A program made the position numbers and the translations under genes. A DNA stretch of 64,000 bases from a bacterium (Candidatus Blackallbacteria) CG13_big_fil_rev_8_21_14_2_50_49_14 (GTDB taxonomy: Bacteria; Cyanobacteriota; Sericytochromatia; UBA7694). Location of the stretch: the NCBI GenBank assembly GCA_002783405.1, contig PFGG01000064.1:62001-126000 (forward strand). Direction: 5' to 3'. This document shows positions 15,108-25,300 of the stretch, one piece after another (position 1 is the stretch's first letter; every line of letters begins with the position of its first letter). Under the pieces are notes generated by a model that was not told where the DNA came from, searched no databases, and saw only the letters and a program-made list of their open reading frames with translations.

Positions 15108-16228
15108 CGCTTCAGGAGCAGATTTATCGGGTAGGTTTAAGTGCTTGCCTTGAAATTGGCTCCCGTCGGATGCGATCCCTGCTTCAGCATTTAGGTTCTG
15201 CTGAAGCGGTTTGGTCGGCTTCTTTGCAAACGCTGCAAACACACGCTGGCCTGAGCCCTCGAACGGCTGAAAAAGTACACTCCCATTGCCGTCAGACCGA
15301 TCCCCATACACTCTATGAAAAAACGCTGGAAGCTGGCTATCAGCTTTGTTTTTTTGAAAGCTCAGACTATCCCACCTGGTTGAAAACCATTCATGATCCT
15401 CCTTTTTTACTCTATTGGCAAGGCAATCCAGAGACCTGGAAATCTTTGAACCCTGCGCTGGCGATTGTGGGCACCCGGCAGGCGACTTCTGCTGGGCTGG
15501 AACTGACCCGGAATTTTGCCCGCGAACTTGCCATGGCGGGGGTTACGATTGTCAGTGGCCTGGCAACAGGCATTGATACGGCTGCACATTTGGGGGCCCT
15601 CGATGCTGACGGAAAAACGGTGGCCGTTTTGGGGATGGGCTTGGCACAGATTACACCGGCTGAAAAGCGCCGTCTGGCGCATACGATTCAGCAAAATGGC
15701 TTGGTGATCAGCGAGTTCTCACCTGCGTTTAAAGCCACACGCTGGAGTTTTCCATTGCGCAACCGGATTGTCAGTGGCTTATCTCAAGGACTTTTGGTGG
15801 TAGAAGCGGCCCCCAAAAGTGGCGCGCTGATCACGGCTGATCTGGCGATCGAGCAGGGACGTGAAGTCATGGCTGTTCCTGGGCCTGTCATGGCTCCCCA
15901 AAGTGCAGGGCCGCATGCGTTGATTCAGCAGGGCGCGGCCCTGGTCACCTCGGTGCCTGAGATCTGTCAGGTAATGGGATGGGAAGTGTCCTTGCCAGTA
16001 CTTTCTGAAGCTCAACCTGAAGATAAAGGCTTGACAAACTCCGAAAATGAGGTTTATCTGGTATTGAGTGAGATGCCGCAGACGATTGAATCCTTGACCC
16101 AAAAAATTGAATGGCCCGTGAGTAAACTTTTGACTGTTTTAACCCAACTGGAGATCAAAGGATGGGTTCAAGAATGGCCTGGTTCCCGTTTTAGTCGGTC
16201 AGGTCAAGTTGCGCATCAGAACCCTTAG
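15092..16228 (+). CDS. dprA: DNA-processing protein DprA
   Basis: Cytoplasmic protein that loads RecA on incoming single-stranded DNA in natural transformation. The 378-residue chain has an N-terminal helical (SAM/HhH-like) region, a Rossmann core with AIVGTRQATSAG, VSGLATGIDTAAH and FPLRNRIVSGLSQGLLVVEA, and a C-terminal winged helix (about 310-375). It starts at TTG 15092, overlapping the lipoprotein gene by 16 bases; no ATG precedes the core motif. With the type IV pilus genes at both ends of the window it is compatible with DNA uptake, though DprA also occurs in non-competent bacteria. Confidence 0.94.
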   Translation: MDTELTLQEQIYRVGLSACLEIGSRRMRSLLQHLGSAEAVWSASLQTLQTHAGLSPRTAEKVHSHCRQTDPHTLYEKTLEAGYQLCFFESSDYPTWLKTIHDPPFLLYWQGNPETWKSLNPALAIVGTRQATSAGLELTRNFARELAMAGVTIVSGLATGIDTAAHLGALDADGKTVAVLGMGLAQITPAEKRRLAHTIQQNGLVISEFSPAFKATRWSFPLRNRIVSGLSQGLLVVEAAPKSGALITADLAIEQGREVMAVPGPVMAPQSAGPHALIQQGAALVTSVPEICQVMGWEVSLPVLSEAQPEDKGLTNSENEVYLVLSEMPQTIESLTQKIEWPVSKLLTVLTQLEIKGWVQEWPGSRFSRSGQVAHQNP

Positions 16229-16251
16229 CAGTAAATAAGAAAGCAACAGAA

Positions 16252-18846
16252 ATGCCAACCAAGAGCCCCCGGGCAAGCAAGACCCCGGCCAAGACGCGCA
16301 AGACAAATTCTGATTCCGCAGCCAATTTGGTAATTGTCGAATCTCCCGCCAAGGCCAAGACCATTGAAAAATATTTAGGAGAAGGCTACCGAGTCGTTTC
16401 CTGTTATGGTCATGTGCGCGATCTTCCCAAAAATAACAAAGCCATTGATATTCAAAATGGTTTTGCACCTACCTATGTCGTTTCAGACGATAAAAAAGAT
16501 GTCATAAAAGAATTAAAAAGTCTGGCGAAAAAAGCTTCGTTGGTTTACCTGGCCTCAGACGACGACCGCGAAGGAGAAGCTATTTCTTGGCATTTAAAAG
16601 AATCCCTCAATTTAAAAGATGAAGCTGTGCGCCGGATTGTTTTTCATGAAATTACGAAAAACGCCATTCTCAAAGCGATTGATAACCCGCGTACGATCAA
16701 TACCCATCTGGTCAATGCCCAGCAGGCCCGACGCATTCTCGACCGTTTGGTCGGCTTTGAACTCTCTCCCATTCTGTGGCGAAAGATCAAAACAGGTCTT
16801 TCTGCAGGCCGGGTTCAGTCTGTGGCTGTACGCATGGTGGTGGAGCGTGAGCGTGAAATTGAGCAGTTTCAGTCTCAGTCTGCCTTTCGGGTTGTGGCTT
16901 TGCTGGAGGTAGAGCCCGGCAAAACGCTCAAGGCTGAATTGAACAAACGCTTTGCCGATCTGGCCAGTGCCCGCGCCTTTCTTGAAAAGTGCCGCGAGGC
17001 AGCTTTTACCATTTCAGACCTTCAGGTGAAAGAGGGCAAACGTTCGCCTGCGCCTCCGTTTACCACTTCGACTCTGCAACAGGAAGCCAGCCGGCGTTTG
17101 AATTTTTCAGTGGCGCAAACCATGCAATTGGCGCAACGCCTGTATGAGGCCGGTAAAATCACCTATATGCGTACGGATTCTTTGAATCTTTCTGAAGAAG
17201 CCATTCAGCGTGCTGCCAGCCGGATAAAATCTGAATATGGCCCAGAATACGCTCAGACCCGCCAGTATAAAACCAAGAATCAATCTGCTCAAGAGGCGCA
17301 CGAAGCGATTCGTCCCACAGATTTTGCGGTCGAATCAACGGGCACGGATCGAGCGGAAAAGGCTTTGTATGAAATGATCTGGAAGCGTTCGATTGCTTCA
17401 CAGATGTCAGATGCCCGGATTGAAAAAACCACAGCCTCGATTGCCATTTCTGGCGTGCCCGACGAAAAACTGGTGGCCACAGGCGAAGTGATCAAGTTTG
17501 AAGGCTTTCTTAAGGTCTATCTTGAGAGCAGCGACGATGAAGATTCTGAAGAGAGTAAAATGCTTCCCCCCTTGAAAAAAGGGCAATTACTGGCGCTTGA
17601 AAGCATGCAGGCCCGCCAGACATTTTCCAAGCCGCCAGCGCGCTATACCGAAGCCTCTTTGGTTAAACAGCTTGAAGAACAAGGCATCGGCCGCCCTTCT
17701 ACCTATGCCCCTACGATTTCGACGATTCAGAAACGGGATTATGTTATCAAAGAAACCCGTGAAGGCAAAGAACGCATCTATTCTGAGCTTCTTTTGAAAG
17801 CGGGCAAGATTACAGAGAGTCAAAAGACTGAAATTTACGGCAGCGAAAAAAGCAAGCTTTTCCCCACTTCGATTGGCAAAGTGGTTACTGATTTTTTAGT
17901 GGAATACTTTGACAATGTGATTGATTATTCCTTTACCGCTTCCGTTGAAAAAGAATTTGATGATATTTCACGCGGCAATAAAAATTGGAATGATATGATT
18001 GCCCGTTTCTATTTTGATGATTTTCATCCCAAAGTAGAGAAAACTCAGGATGTCGATCGTTCTCAGGTGGGAACGGTGCGCGAGTTGGGCGTAGATCCCA
18101 AATCCGGTCAGAAGGTGATTGCCCGCTTGGGGCGTTTTGGCCCGCTGGTTCAAATTGGGGAAACCACTGAAGAGGGAACCAAGCCTCGCTTTGCCTCCTT
18201 GGAACGCGATCAGTTCCTGGATACAATCACCCTTGAGCAAGCGCTTGATCTGTTTAAACTGCCGCAAACCGTGGGTTCCTTTGAAGATCAGGAGTTGATT
18301 GTGGGCAAAGGGCGTTTTGGCCCCTATATTAAACATGGGGATAAGTTTGTTTCAATCCCCAAGGGTGAAGACCCCCTCTCAATTACCCAGGAAAGAGCCA
18401 CTGAATTGGTTTTGGCTAAGCGCAAAGCCGATGCTGAGAAGTTTATCAAGGGCTTTGATCAGGACCCGGATATTCAGGTTCTGAATGGCCGCTGGGGCCC
18501 TTATCTCAAGGCGCATGGTGAAAATTACAAGATTCCCAAAGATTTGGTGGCTGCCGATTTAAGCTATGAACAGTGTCTGAAACTGGTGGCTGAAGCTCCG
18601 CCTAAAAAGCCCCGTAAGGGAGCCCCTGTTGCCAAGGCCAGTGCTAAAACAGCTGCCAAAACGACTGCGAAAAAAGCGCCAGCGAAAAAGGTGGCCACTG
18701 GCAAAGCCAAGACCGCCACGAAGACGCCAGCGAAAAAAACGGCCTCCAAAACAGCCTCTAAATTGGATTTGAAAACTACAAAAGAAGCTGTTAAAAAATC
18801 AGTTTCAAAGAAAAGTTCAGCAAAGACCACTCCAAAAACAAAATAA
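16252..18846 (+). CDS. topA: DNA topoisomerase I
   Basis: Type IA topoisomerase, 864 residues, which relaxes negative supercoils by cutting one strand. The Toprim domain starts VIVESPAKAKTIEKYL with the DDDREGEAISWHL metal site; the active-site Tyr305 is in ITYMRTDSLNLS. In place of Cys4 zinc ribbons the C-terminus has three GRFGP/GRWGP repeats (from about residues 620, 685, 740) and ends in about 85 residues rich in Lys, Ala and Thr (e.g. KKAPAKKVATGKAKTATK), like histone-H1 tails. The ending is like that of cyanobacterial and actinobacterial TopA. The N-terminus is also basic. Gene follows dprA by 23 bases, the classic dprA-topA order. Confidence 0.96.
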   Translation: MPTKSPRASKTPAKTRKTNSDSAANLVIVESPAKAKTIEKYLGEGYRVVSCYGHVRDLPKNNKAIDIQNGFAPTYVVSDDKKDVIKELKSLAKKASLVYLASDDDREGEAISWHLKESLNLKDEAVRRIVFHEITKNAILKAIDNPRTINTHLVNAQQARRILDRLVGFELSPILWRKIKTGLSAGRVQSVAVRMVVEREREIEQFQSQSAFRVVALLEVEPGKTLKAELNKRFADLASARAFLEKCREAAFTISDLQVKEGKRSPAPPFTTSTLQQEASRRLNFSVAQTMQLAQRLYEAGKITYMRTDSLNLSEEAIQRAASRIKSEYGPEYAQTRQYKTKNQSAQEAHEAIRPTDFAVESTGTDRAEKALYEMIWKRSIASQMSDARIEKTTASIAISGVPDEKLVATGEVIKFEGFLKVYLESSDDEDSEESKMLPPLKKGQLLALESMQARQTFSKPPARYTEASLVKQLEEQGIGRPSTYAPTISTIQKRDYVIKETREGKERIYSELLLKAGKITESQKTEIYGSEKSKLFPTSIGKVVTDFLVEYFDNVIDYSFTASVEKEFDDISRGNKNWNDMIARFYFDDFHPKVEKTQDVDRSQVGTVRELGVDPKSGQKVIARLGRFGPLVQIGETTEEGTKPRFASLERDQFLDTITLEQALDLFKLPQTVGSFEDQELIVGKGRFGPYIKHGDKFVSIPKGEDPLSITQERATELVLAKRKADAEKFIKGFDQDPDIQVLNGRWGPYLKAHGENYKIPKDLVAADLSYEQCLKLVAEAPPKKPRKGAPVAKASAKTAAKTTAKKAPAKKVATGKAKTATKTPAKKTASKTASKLDLKTTKEAVKKSVSKKSSAKTTPKTK

Positions 18847-19386
18847 AAATGCAGCTGATACCTAATCGGGGCTCTATTATTAGCTGTCGGTATTCTCTTA
18901 AATTTGATGATTAACCAGTGATCCCCTGGATTGCAAGGCACACACAAATACAGTGCCTTGCAATCCAGATTTCCTGGCATTTGAATAGCTGCTATAGGAA
19001 CCTTTAAACTCAGTATGCTTCGTTAGAAGTCTCTCCAAATTCTGTATTATGGTTTGTAATTTTTGCATAGATACAGACTTGATTCATGAAAAAAACTAAA
19101 TTGTAAATTAATTGTAAATATTATTAGACTATTAATGACAATATGAACTTGTTTTTGTAAAAATAATGTAAAAATCACCTAAAGACTTATTCTTCTTATT
19201 AAAAAGTTCTTGTCAATTGTATCTTCGGAGAATAAAATGCCTCCATCGGTGTAATTCAGGCGAGTAAGCTTTAAATTTTTAATCCAAATTAGCGCCTGAA
19301 AAATCTAAATAATTAAAATTACTCCTTCATCGGAGTCTGTTTTGCTGCTTATTTTTATATGATGACAAAGGGTTAAAAATATTAAC
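18847..19386. other. 540-base AT-rich intergenic region before the giant lipoprotein gene
   Basis: No reading frame here looks coding. It holds the long hairpin at 18926-18968 near the topA end, a very AT-rich stretch (about 19040-19200), and then short inverted repeats in the 150 bases before the next start: TTCAGGCG at 19255-19262 pairs with CGCCTGAA at 19293-19300, and ACTCC/GGAGT at 19321-19336. This could be a structured 5' leader of the 2483-residue protein gene. It matches no riboswitch I know. Confidence 0.5.
18926..18968. repeat. 16-bp perfect inverted repeat (hairpin) downstream of topA
   Basis: CTGGATTGCAAGGCAC at 18926-18941 is followed by an 11-base loop and the exact reverse complement at 18953-18968. 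It starts 80 bases after the topA stop. There is no T-run on either side, so if it ends transcription it does so without the usual U-tract; it could also stabilise the topA mRNA 3' end or be a dispersed REP-like unit. I saw no second copy in the window. Confidence 0.8.
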
Positions 19387-22300
19387 ATGATGTATTCCAA
19401 CGCTCCACTCCAACGTGGTCTTAAAATTTCAATTCAATTGGGCTTGGCGACTTCTCTCTTAATGACGACGGCTTGTGGTGTGGGGGGCTTTGGGGTTGGC
19501 CGAAATCCTTTGGGCAGTGATGCTCGTAGTTTTATTACCCAAGCAGCAAAAGATATTGCTACTCGAAATTTTACAGGTAATCCTGATCAGCTCAGAGCGC
19601 TGTTTCTCCGGCCGATGGTGAAAGGCCAATTGACCTTGGATGATAGTTTTCCCTTGGAAGTGATTGCCTTAGACAATCAAGGTCGTTTGATCGACCCGCT
19701 TTTGCTGAAGTTAAAATTCAGCAGTGCCAAGCCTGGCACAATTACGGTTGACCAGAATGGCGTTTTAAAAGGGGTTGAACCCTTTGAGCCTGTTTTAATT
19801 AAAGTGATTGATGAAAAAAGCAATACCAGTGCAGAAGTTGAATTCACTGCGACTTTGACTAAATTTACAGGCAACCCCCGGGCGCTTGCTTCTTTGCAAT
19901 TGGTTCAGCGCTCTCAGGTTACCCCTGGCCTGGGTGAAATGGCCCAGTTTTATATCGTAGCCCGTGATACCTTGGGCAATCCCATCGACCCCACCCGCCT
20001 GCAATTGGATTGGAGTGTATCAGATCCCAATGCCTTTGCAATTGATAAGAATGGTTTGGTCAAAGCTCTTTCTTCAAATGGAGATGCGCAGGTGATCGTG
20101 CGTGACCCTGTCTCTGGCCGGATTGCAACAGGTACGGTTCAAAACATCTTTTCCAGCAAAAATCCACAAACCAGTTTACCCACTCAGACCTCTGGAAATG
20201 CGGTGACTTCTCGGCCAGAGCCGATTCCTGCAGGGCAACCCGGTGTACCGGTGAGTCCTGTTACTCTCAGCCAGGGTGAAACCAATCCGCTTCAACCCCC
20301 TGCTCAAAATACTGGAACACCGGGCAATCCTCGCTCCCTGATCCTGACCCCGTCTTTGTCTTATCTTTCACCCGGTGACCGCGTTCAACTGGCTGTGGCC
20401 CTGACCGATGATCAGGGGCGTCCGATCAATCCTGCGACCGTGCCTTTGCAATGGACCAGTTCCGATGCTGGTTTGCCTGTAGACCAAAAGGGTTTGGTCT
20501 CAGGCAATTATGCTAATTCTGAGACCAAAGTGACAGTATCCGTGCCCGGCACTCAACTCTCTGCTACAGCCTTGGTGAGAACCTATGCCAGTTCTTCTGG
20601 TGGAGGCGGCGGTGGCGGTGGCGGTGGCGGTGGAACTGCAGTGGCCCCCACACCTCAAATTTTGGTTCCTGCAACCCCCAAAACTTCTGCCACACCTTTG
20701 AGTACGAGCAGCTTCACCGTTAAGGTTTTTCCGCCGACCTTTACCCAAACTCCGATTGTTGAGTATCAAGTTACAATTGGGAATGCTCCCGGCTCAAAGA
20801 CCTTTACGATTCCTGCCGGAGCCGGTGGGACGGTCACTGCAGATGTGCCTGCCGGAGCAAATTTGCTTGCGGATACTACCTATCCCTATTCTGTTGTGGC
20901 GCTAGGCCAAAATGGCCAAATTTCACCCGTTGTTAACTCTTTTGGTACGACCCTTTTGGCCAATAATGCACCTACCAATATGATCGGGGGGTCAAAGAGT
21001 TTTACCGGAGTTGTTTCTGTACCCGCCAATACTGCGGTGAGTTTAAATGACCAAAATGGCAATGCCCTCTCTGCAGGCGATGGCTCAAATGCTGAAACGC
21101 TAACGATTAAATTTGAGCCTACGGCAGGTAATTTTGGCACGATCAGTTTTTCAAACAATCCGGCTCTACCTGGAACCGTTACGGTAACAGGGGGCGGGAT
21201 CAATGGCAATCCTATTCAGATTTCAGGCCCCAAAGATGCGGTCAATACAGCCTTAAACAATTTTGTGTATACACCCCAAAATGGTTTTATTGGCAACGCC
21301 ACAGTCACCATGACGGCGATCGATACGGTTGAAGGGGCTGGCACACCTGATGATATCGATACGATTGTCTTCAGTGTCAACAGCGCAACCCCCTCAGCAC
21401 CACGCAATCTAATGAATAACAATCCAAGCTTCAGTACGCTCTTGACCGCTGTGAACAGTCCCATCACGCTTAAGCCCTTGAATAATTCAGGTTTGACTGT
21501 TGAAGACACCAATGGGGATACCCTGACCACGGTGCTGACCCCCACGAATGGTACGCTGGCATTGGTCAGCATTCCGGCAGGAGTCACCGTTACAGGAACA
21601 GGTACCAATGCGGATCCCTTTAAATTGGTTGGGCCCCCTCATTTTATCAATGCCGCTTTAAATGGGGGGCTGACACTTACCCCCACTGCCAATTTTAATG
21701 GTGCTGCCACCATTCAGATGGTGACTACCGCAACGGATGGAACAGATACAGATCTTCTGACTGTGAATGTGGTCGCACCTTCAAATCTTTTCAATGGTTC
21801 CAATGTCTTCCCAACGTCAGCTCAGCGGATGGCGAAAGCTGCAACCACGACGCTGAACGGAGCCAGTAACAAAGCTTTGACGGTACTCTACCCACCCACG
21901 TCTACGGTGAAAGTCAATCTTGATTTGCAAGACAGTGCTGGAAACAATACCGGTGCGGCAGCCAATGGTTCGTTGACACTTGCTGGCATTGTGCCGGGTA
22001 CGGTCACGGTTACGGGCGGTGGGACTGCTGCCTTACAACTTCAAGGGCCGATTGCGGATGTCAATACACTGCTGACGGCAGGGGTGATTTACTCACCCCA
22101 GGGCAATAATACCGGTACCTATAAACTGCGCATGAACAGTGTCGATGTGAACAATAATGTGCTGACGGATACCAATGATGTGGTGACGCTCGAAGTTTCA
22201 GAGCCCCCGGTCAATAAATACAATAACAGCGCCACTTCCTTTCCGCCTGTTGGCGCGCCTGTGGAATTGGGCTTTAATACCCCTTTGACCTTTGCCTCCT

Positions 22301-25300
22301 TTTTCGGAACCGCTCTTTCGGTCACCGATGCTGACAGTGCGACAGTGACGACAACTTTGACACCCAGCAACAATGGCACTTTGAGTCGAGCCAATTTAAA
22401 TGCGATTCCTGCTGGGGTTACTGTTACGGTGGGAACTACCGTGGCCAGTTCAACCAATAATGTCTCCGTGACAGCGACCAATGCTCAACCAATGGTGATT
22501 GCGGGGTCTCCCACCAATATCAACCTCTTTTTGAACAATGGGATTGTGTTTTCACCTACCACCAATTTTTCAGGTGCAGCTACAGTGACCATGGCCACGA
22601 ACGATGGCGGAGCAACGGACACAGATATTGTCCATATCAATGTTCTGCCCACTCCTGAAAACCGCCGCAATGACAACGCAACCTTTACCACGACGGCCAT
22701 TCCTGCTGCGCCAGGGGTTCAGGAAAACCTCGGAACGCCCGCAACCAGGCTCTTGACCATCAAAAACTATCCCTCTGCAGCCAATGTAGATGTGACCCTG
22801 AGTGTGCCCACAGGCAAAGGTACTCTCCTTCTGAACGGCTTTCCAGCTCCCAATGGCACGCAAGGGGGGGTCACCTTTACGGGCAATGGCACCACCAGCT
22901 TGAGTATGACCGGAACCCAGGCCAATATCAATACGGCCTTGACCAATCTGCGTTATACGCCTGCCGCAGGCGTTGTGGCTGCACCTGAAACGGTGACTAT
23001 GACCATGAGCAGTACAGGGGGAACCTTGGGCGATTCGGGTGATACCGTGCCTTTCTCGATCTCCAACCCGCCGCGCAATATTTACAATACCCAAGATGGC
23101 AATCCCGTGGCCGATGATACGGCTGAAAATGCCAGTTTCCCCTCTGCGGGTGCCCGTTTGGATATCTTTGGCAATCAGGCTTTGATTCTAAACAATACAG
23201 CCACGGCCACCCAACCGGCCGTCAAACTAGATGTTATTGATGACAGCTCCCTTGTCACAGTAACGCTCACTCCAGCCAATACTGGAGGCAATACCAATGC
23301 CATAATTGACTTGACCGGAGCTGCTCCAGGAACCGTCAGCAATACCGGAGCCGGAACCAATGCCTCTCCACGGGTCATCAGTGGGCCTTTGGCCGATGTC
23401 AAAACGGCCCTGACTTTGCTGCGCTATACCCCGCAAACAGGATTTACAGGGGCTACCAGTTTTGACATCAAAGTTGACGATGGTGGGCCTTCACCCGATA
23501 CCAATACTGTTAATCTGAATGTTAAAGTCCGGCCGCAGAATGCCTTTAATAATAATGCAACCTTCCCTAACACCAATGTGTTGATCTTTGATTTTGCTGG
23601 GATAGCCAATCCGCTCAAGAACGACACGGCCAATTCAGATGTCAATACCGCGCCGCAGCTCCATATCAACGAAACAGTACACCCACTCTCGGTTCTCAAC
23701 CTGAGTGCGTATACACAGCCGACAGATACGGCCACGGTGCGTCTGCAGATTCCCAGCGGTGTTCTCAATGTAACCCTCTCGGGTAGCGTGACCATCAGTG
23801 CTGGCGCAAATGGTTCTGGAGATCTAACCCTCTCGGCAACGGGCGCTAATATCCCCAATATCAATACCGTCCTGGGTACTTTGACTTGGACACCGCCTCA
23901 CCTGAATGACGGTGCTCCCTTAGCTGCTCCTGCCGTATTAACCATGACCAGTGGTCCGATCCCCGATACCGACACCCTTAACCTGTTGTCTACCCGTACA
24001 CCGCGTAATCTCTATGGTGGCAATTTGGTCTTTACGACGACTGCTTTACAGGTGAACGAAGGGCAGCAAATGCTCTTCGACGGAGGCGGTGGTCACGGCC
24101 TGGTTTTGAGCGTAGGTTCCCAGAGTTCTGAAACAGTTGAGGACAGTCCGCAGATTCGTGTCAAGCTGATTCCTTCTCTGGTCGGTGGTACCAACAGTGG
24201 AACAGTTAACGTAACCCTTTCTGGAGCCGCCACCAAGACGGGGTCGGGTACCAATGCCTCGCCCTTGATCATCACCGGTACACCGGTTGATGTCAACGCT
24301 ACCTTGGCAACGATGACTTTCAATTCCACTGCTGGGGTTAACGGCAGCGCTTCGATTGCTGTAAAGACCACAGACTTCGCTGCCGAAGACGCTACTGGGC
24401 CTACGGCTGACAGTATTGTGCTGGATATTCGTGCCAAACCCGCCAATCGCTGGAATGTAGGCACTGGCAGCGAAACCAATACCTTTCCAGGTACAGGTTC
24501 GCCAATTAATGTCGGTTTGAATGCGACATTTGCGATGAATACCGCAAATAATCGTCAATTAGGTGCTAAATTTTACCAGAATGGCGACACCATTGATGTC
24601 ACCCTCAAGTTGAGCAATGCCACCCATGGCAATCTTACCGCCAGCAGCAGTGGGGGGGCTATTGTCAGCAACAGCGGCACAGACACAATCACAATACACA
24701 GCACCGGAGCCAACAGTCTGACGGATCTCAACGCGGCCTTGGCGACCCTGGTCTTCAACTCAGTGAATAGTGGTGGCGTTGTAGATCTGGAAATGACCAG
24801 TACCAATGGCACAGCCAGTGACAGCACAGTGGGTCAGGATGTGATTCGTTTCAATGTCCAAAACAGTACACCCGTCAACAGTCTGACCGGTACCACCAGT
24901 GGTTTTACTACAGGCGCCACAGCTTTGCCCTTGAATCTGGTCAGTGATACCACCACGGTCGATGATCGGCTGGACTTTGGCCAGAGCGATCCAACTTCAG
25001 CGGCTGCCGGAACCTTTACTGTGACTGGGAATACTTGGCCGACCCTAAGCGTCAGCGATGATGATTCCTCTGTGACAAGTACTCTGACCCCCCCCATTTT
25101 TGGAACCCTGAGTGACCGATTGGGTACCAATTTTGCAGGTTCAGGTGCAGGTATTGCTGGTTCGGGAACCAATGCGGATCCCTTTGTCTTTACAGGAACT
25201 CCGGCTCAGATCAATGCAGCCTTGCTGCGCCTGCGCTTTACCCCCAATGCCAATGTCACAGATGGGACGGTTGGAAATCTGGTGATTTCAACCAAAGATG

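Noticed and set aside
19255-19336. c-di-GMP (GEMM), preQ1 or other known riboswitch in the leader
   Set aside because: The conserved GGTAAACC-type or other aptamer cores are not present.
20599-20640. GGT/GGC run taken for a microsatellite or CRISPR-like repeat
   Set aside because: It codes for the poly-Gly linker in the lipoprotein; no spacer structure.
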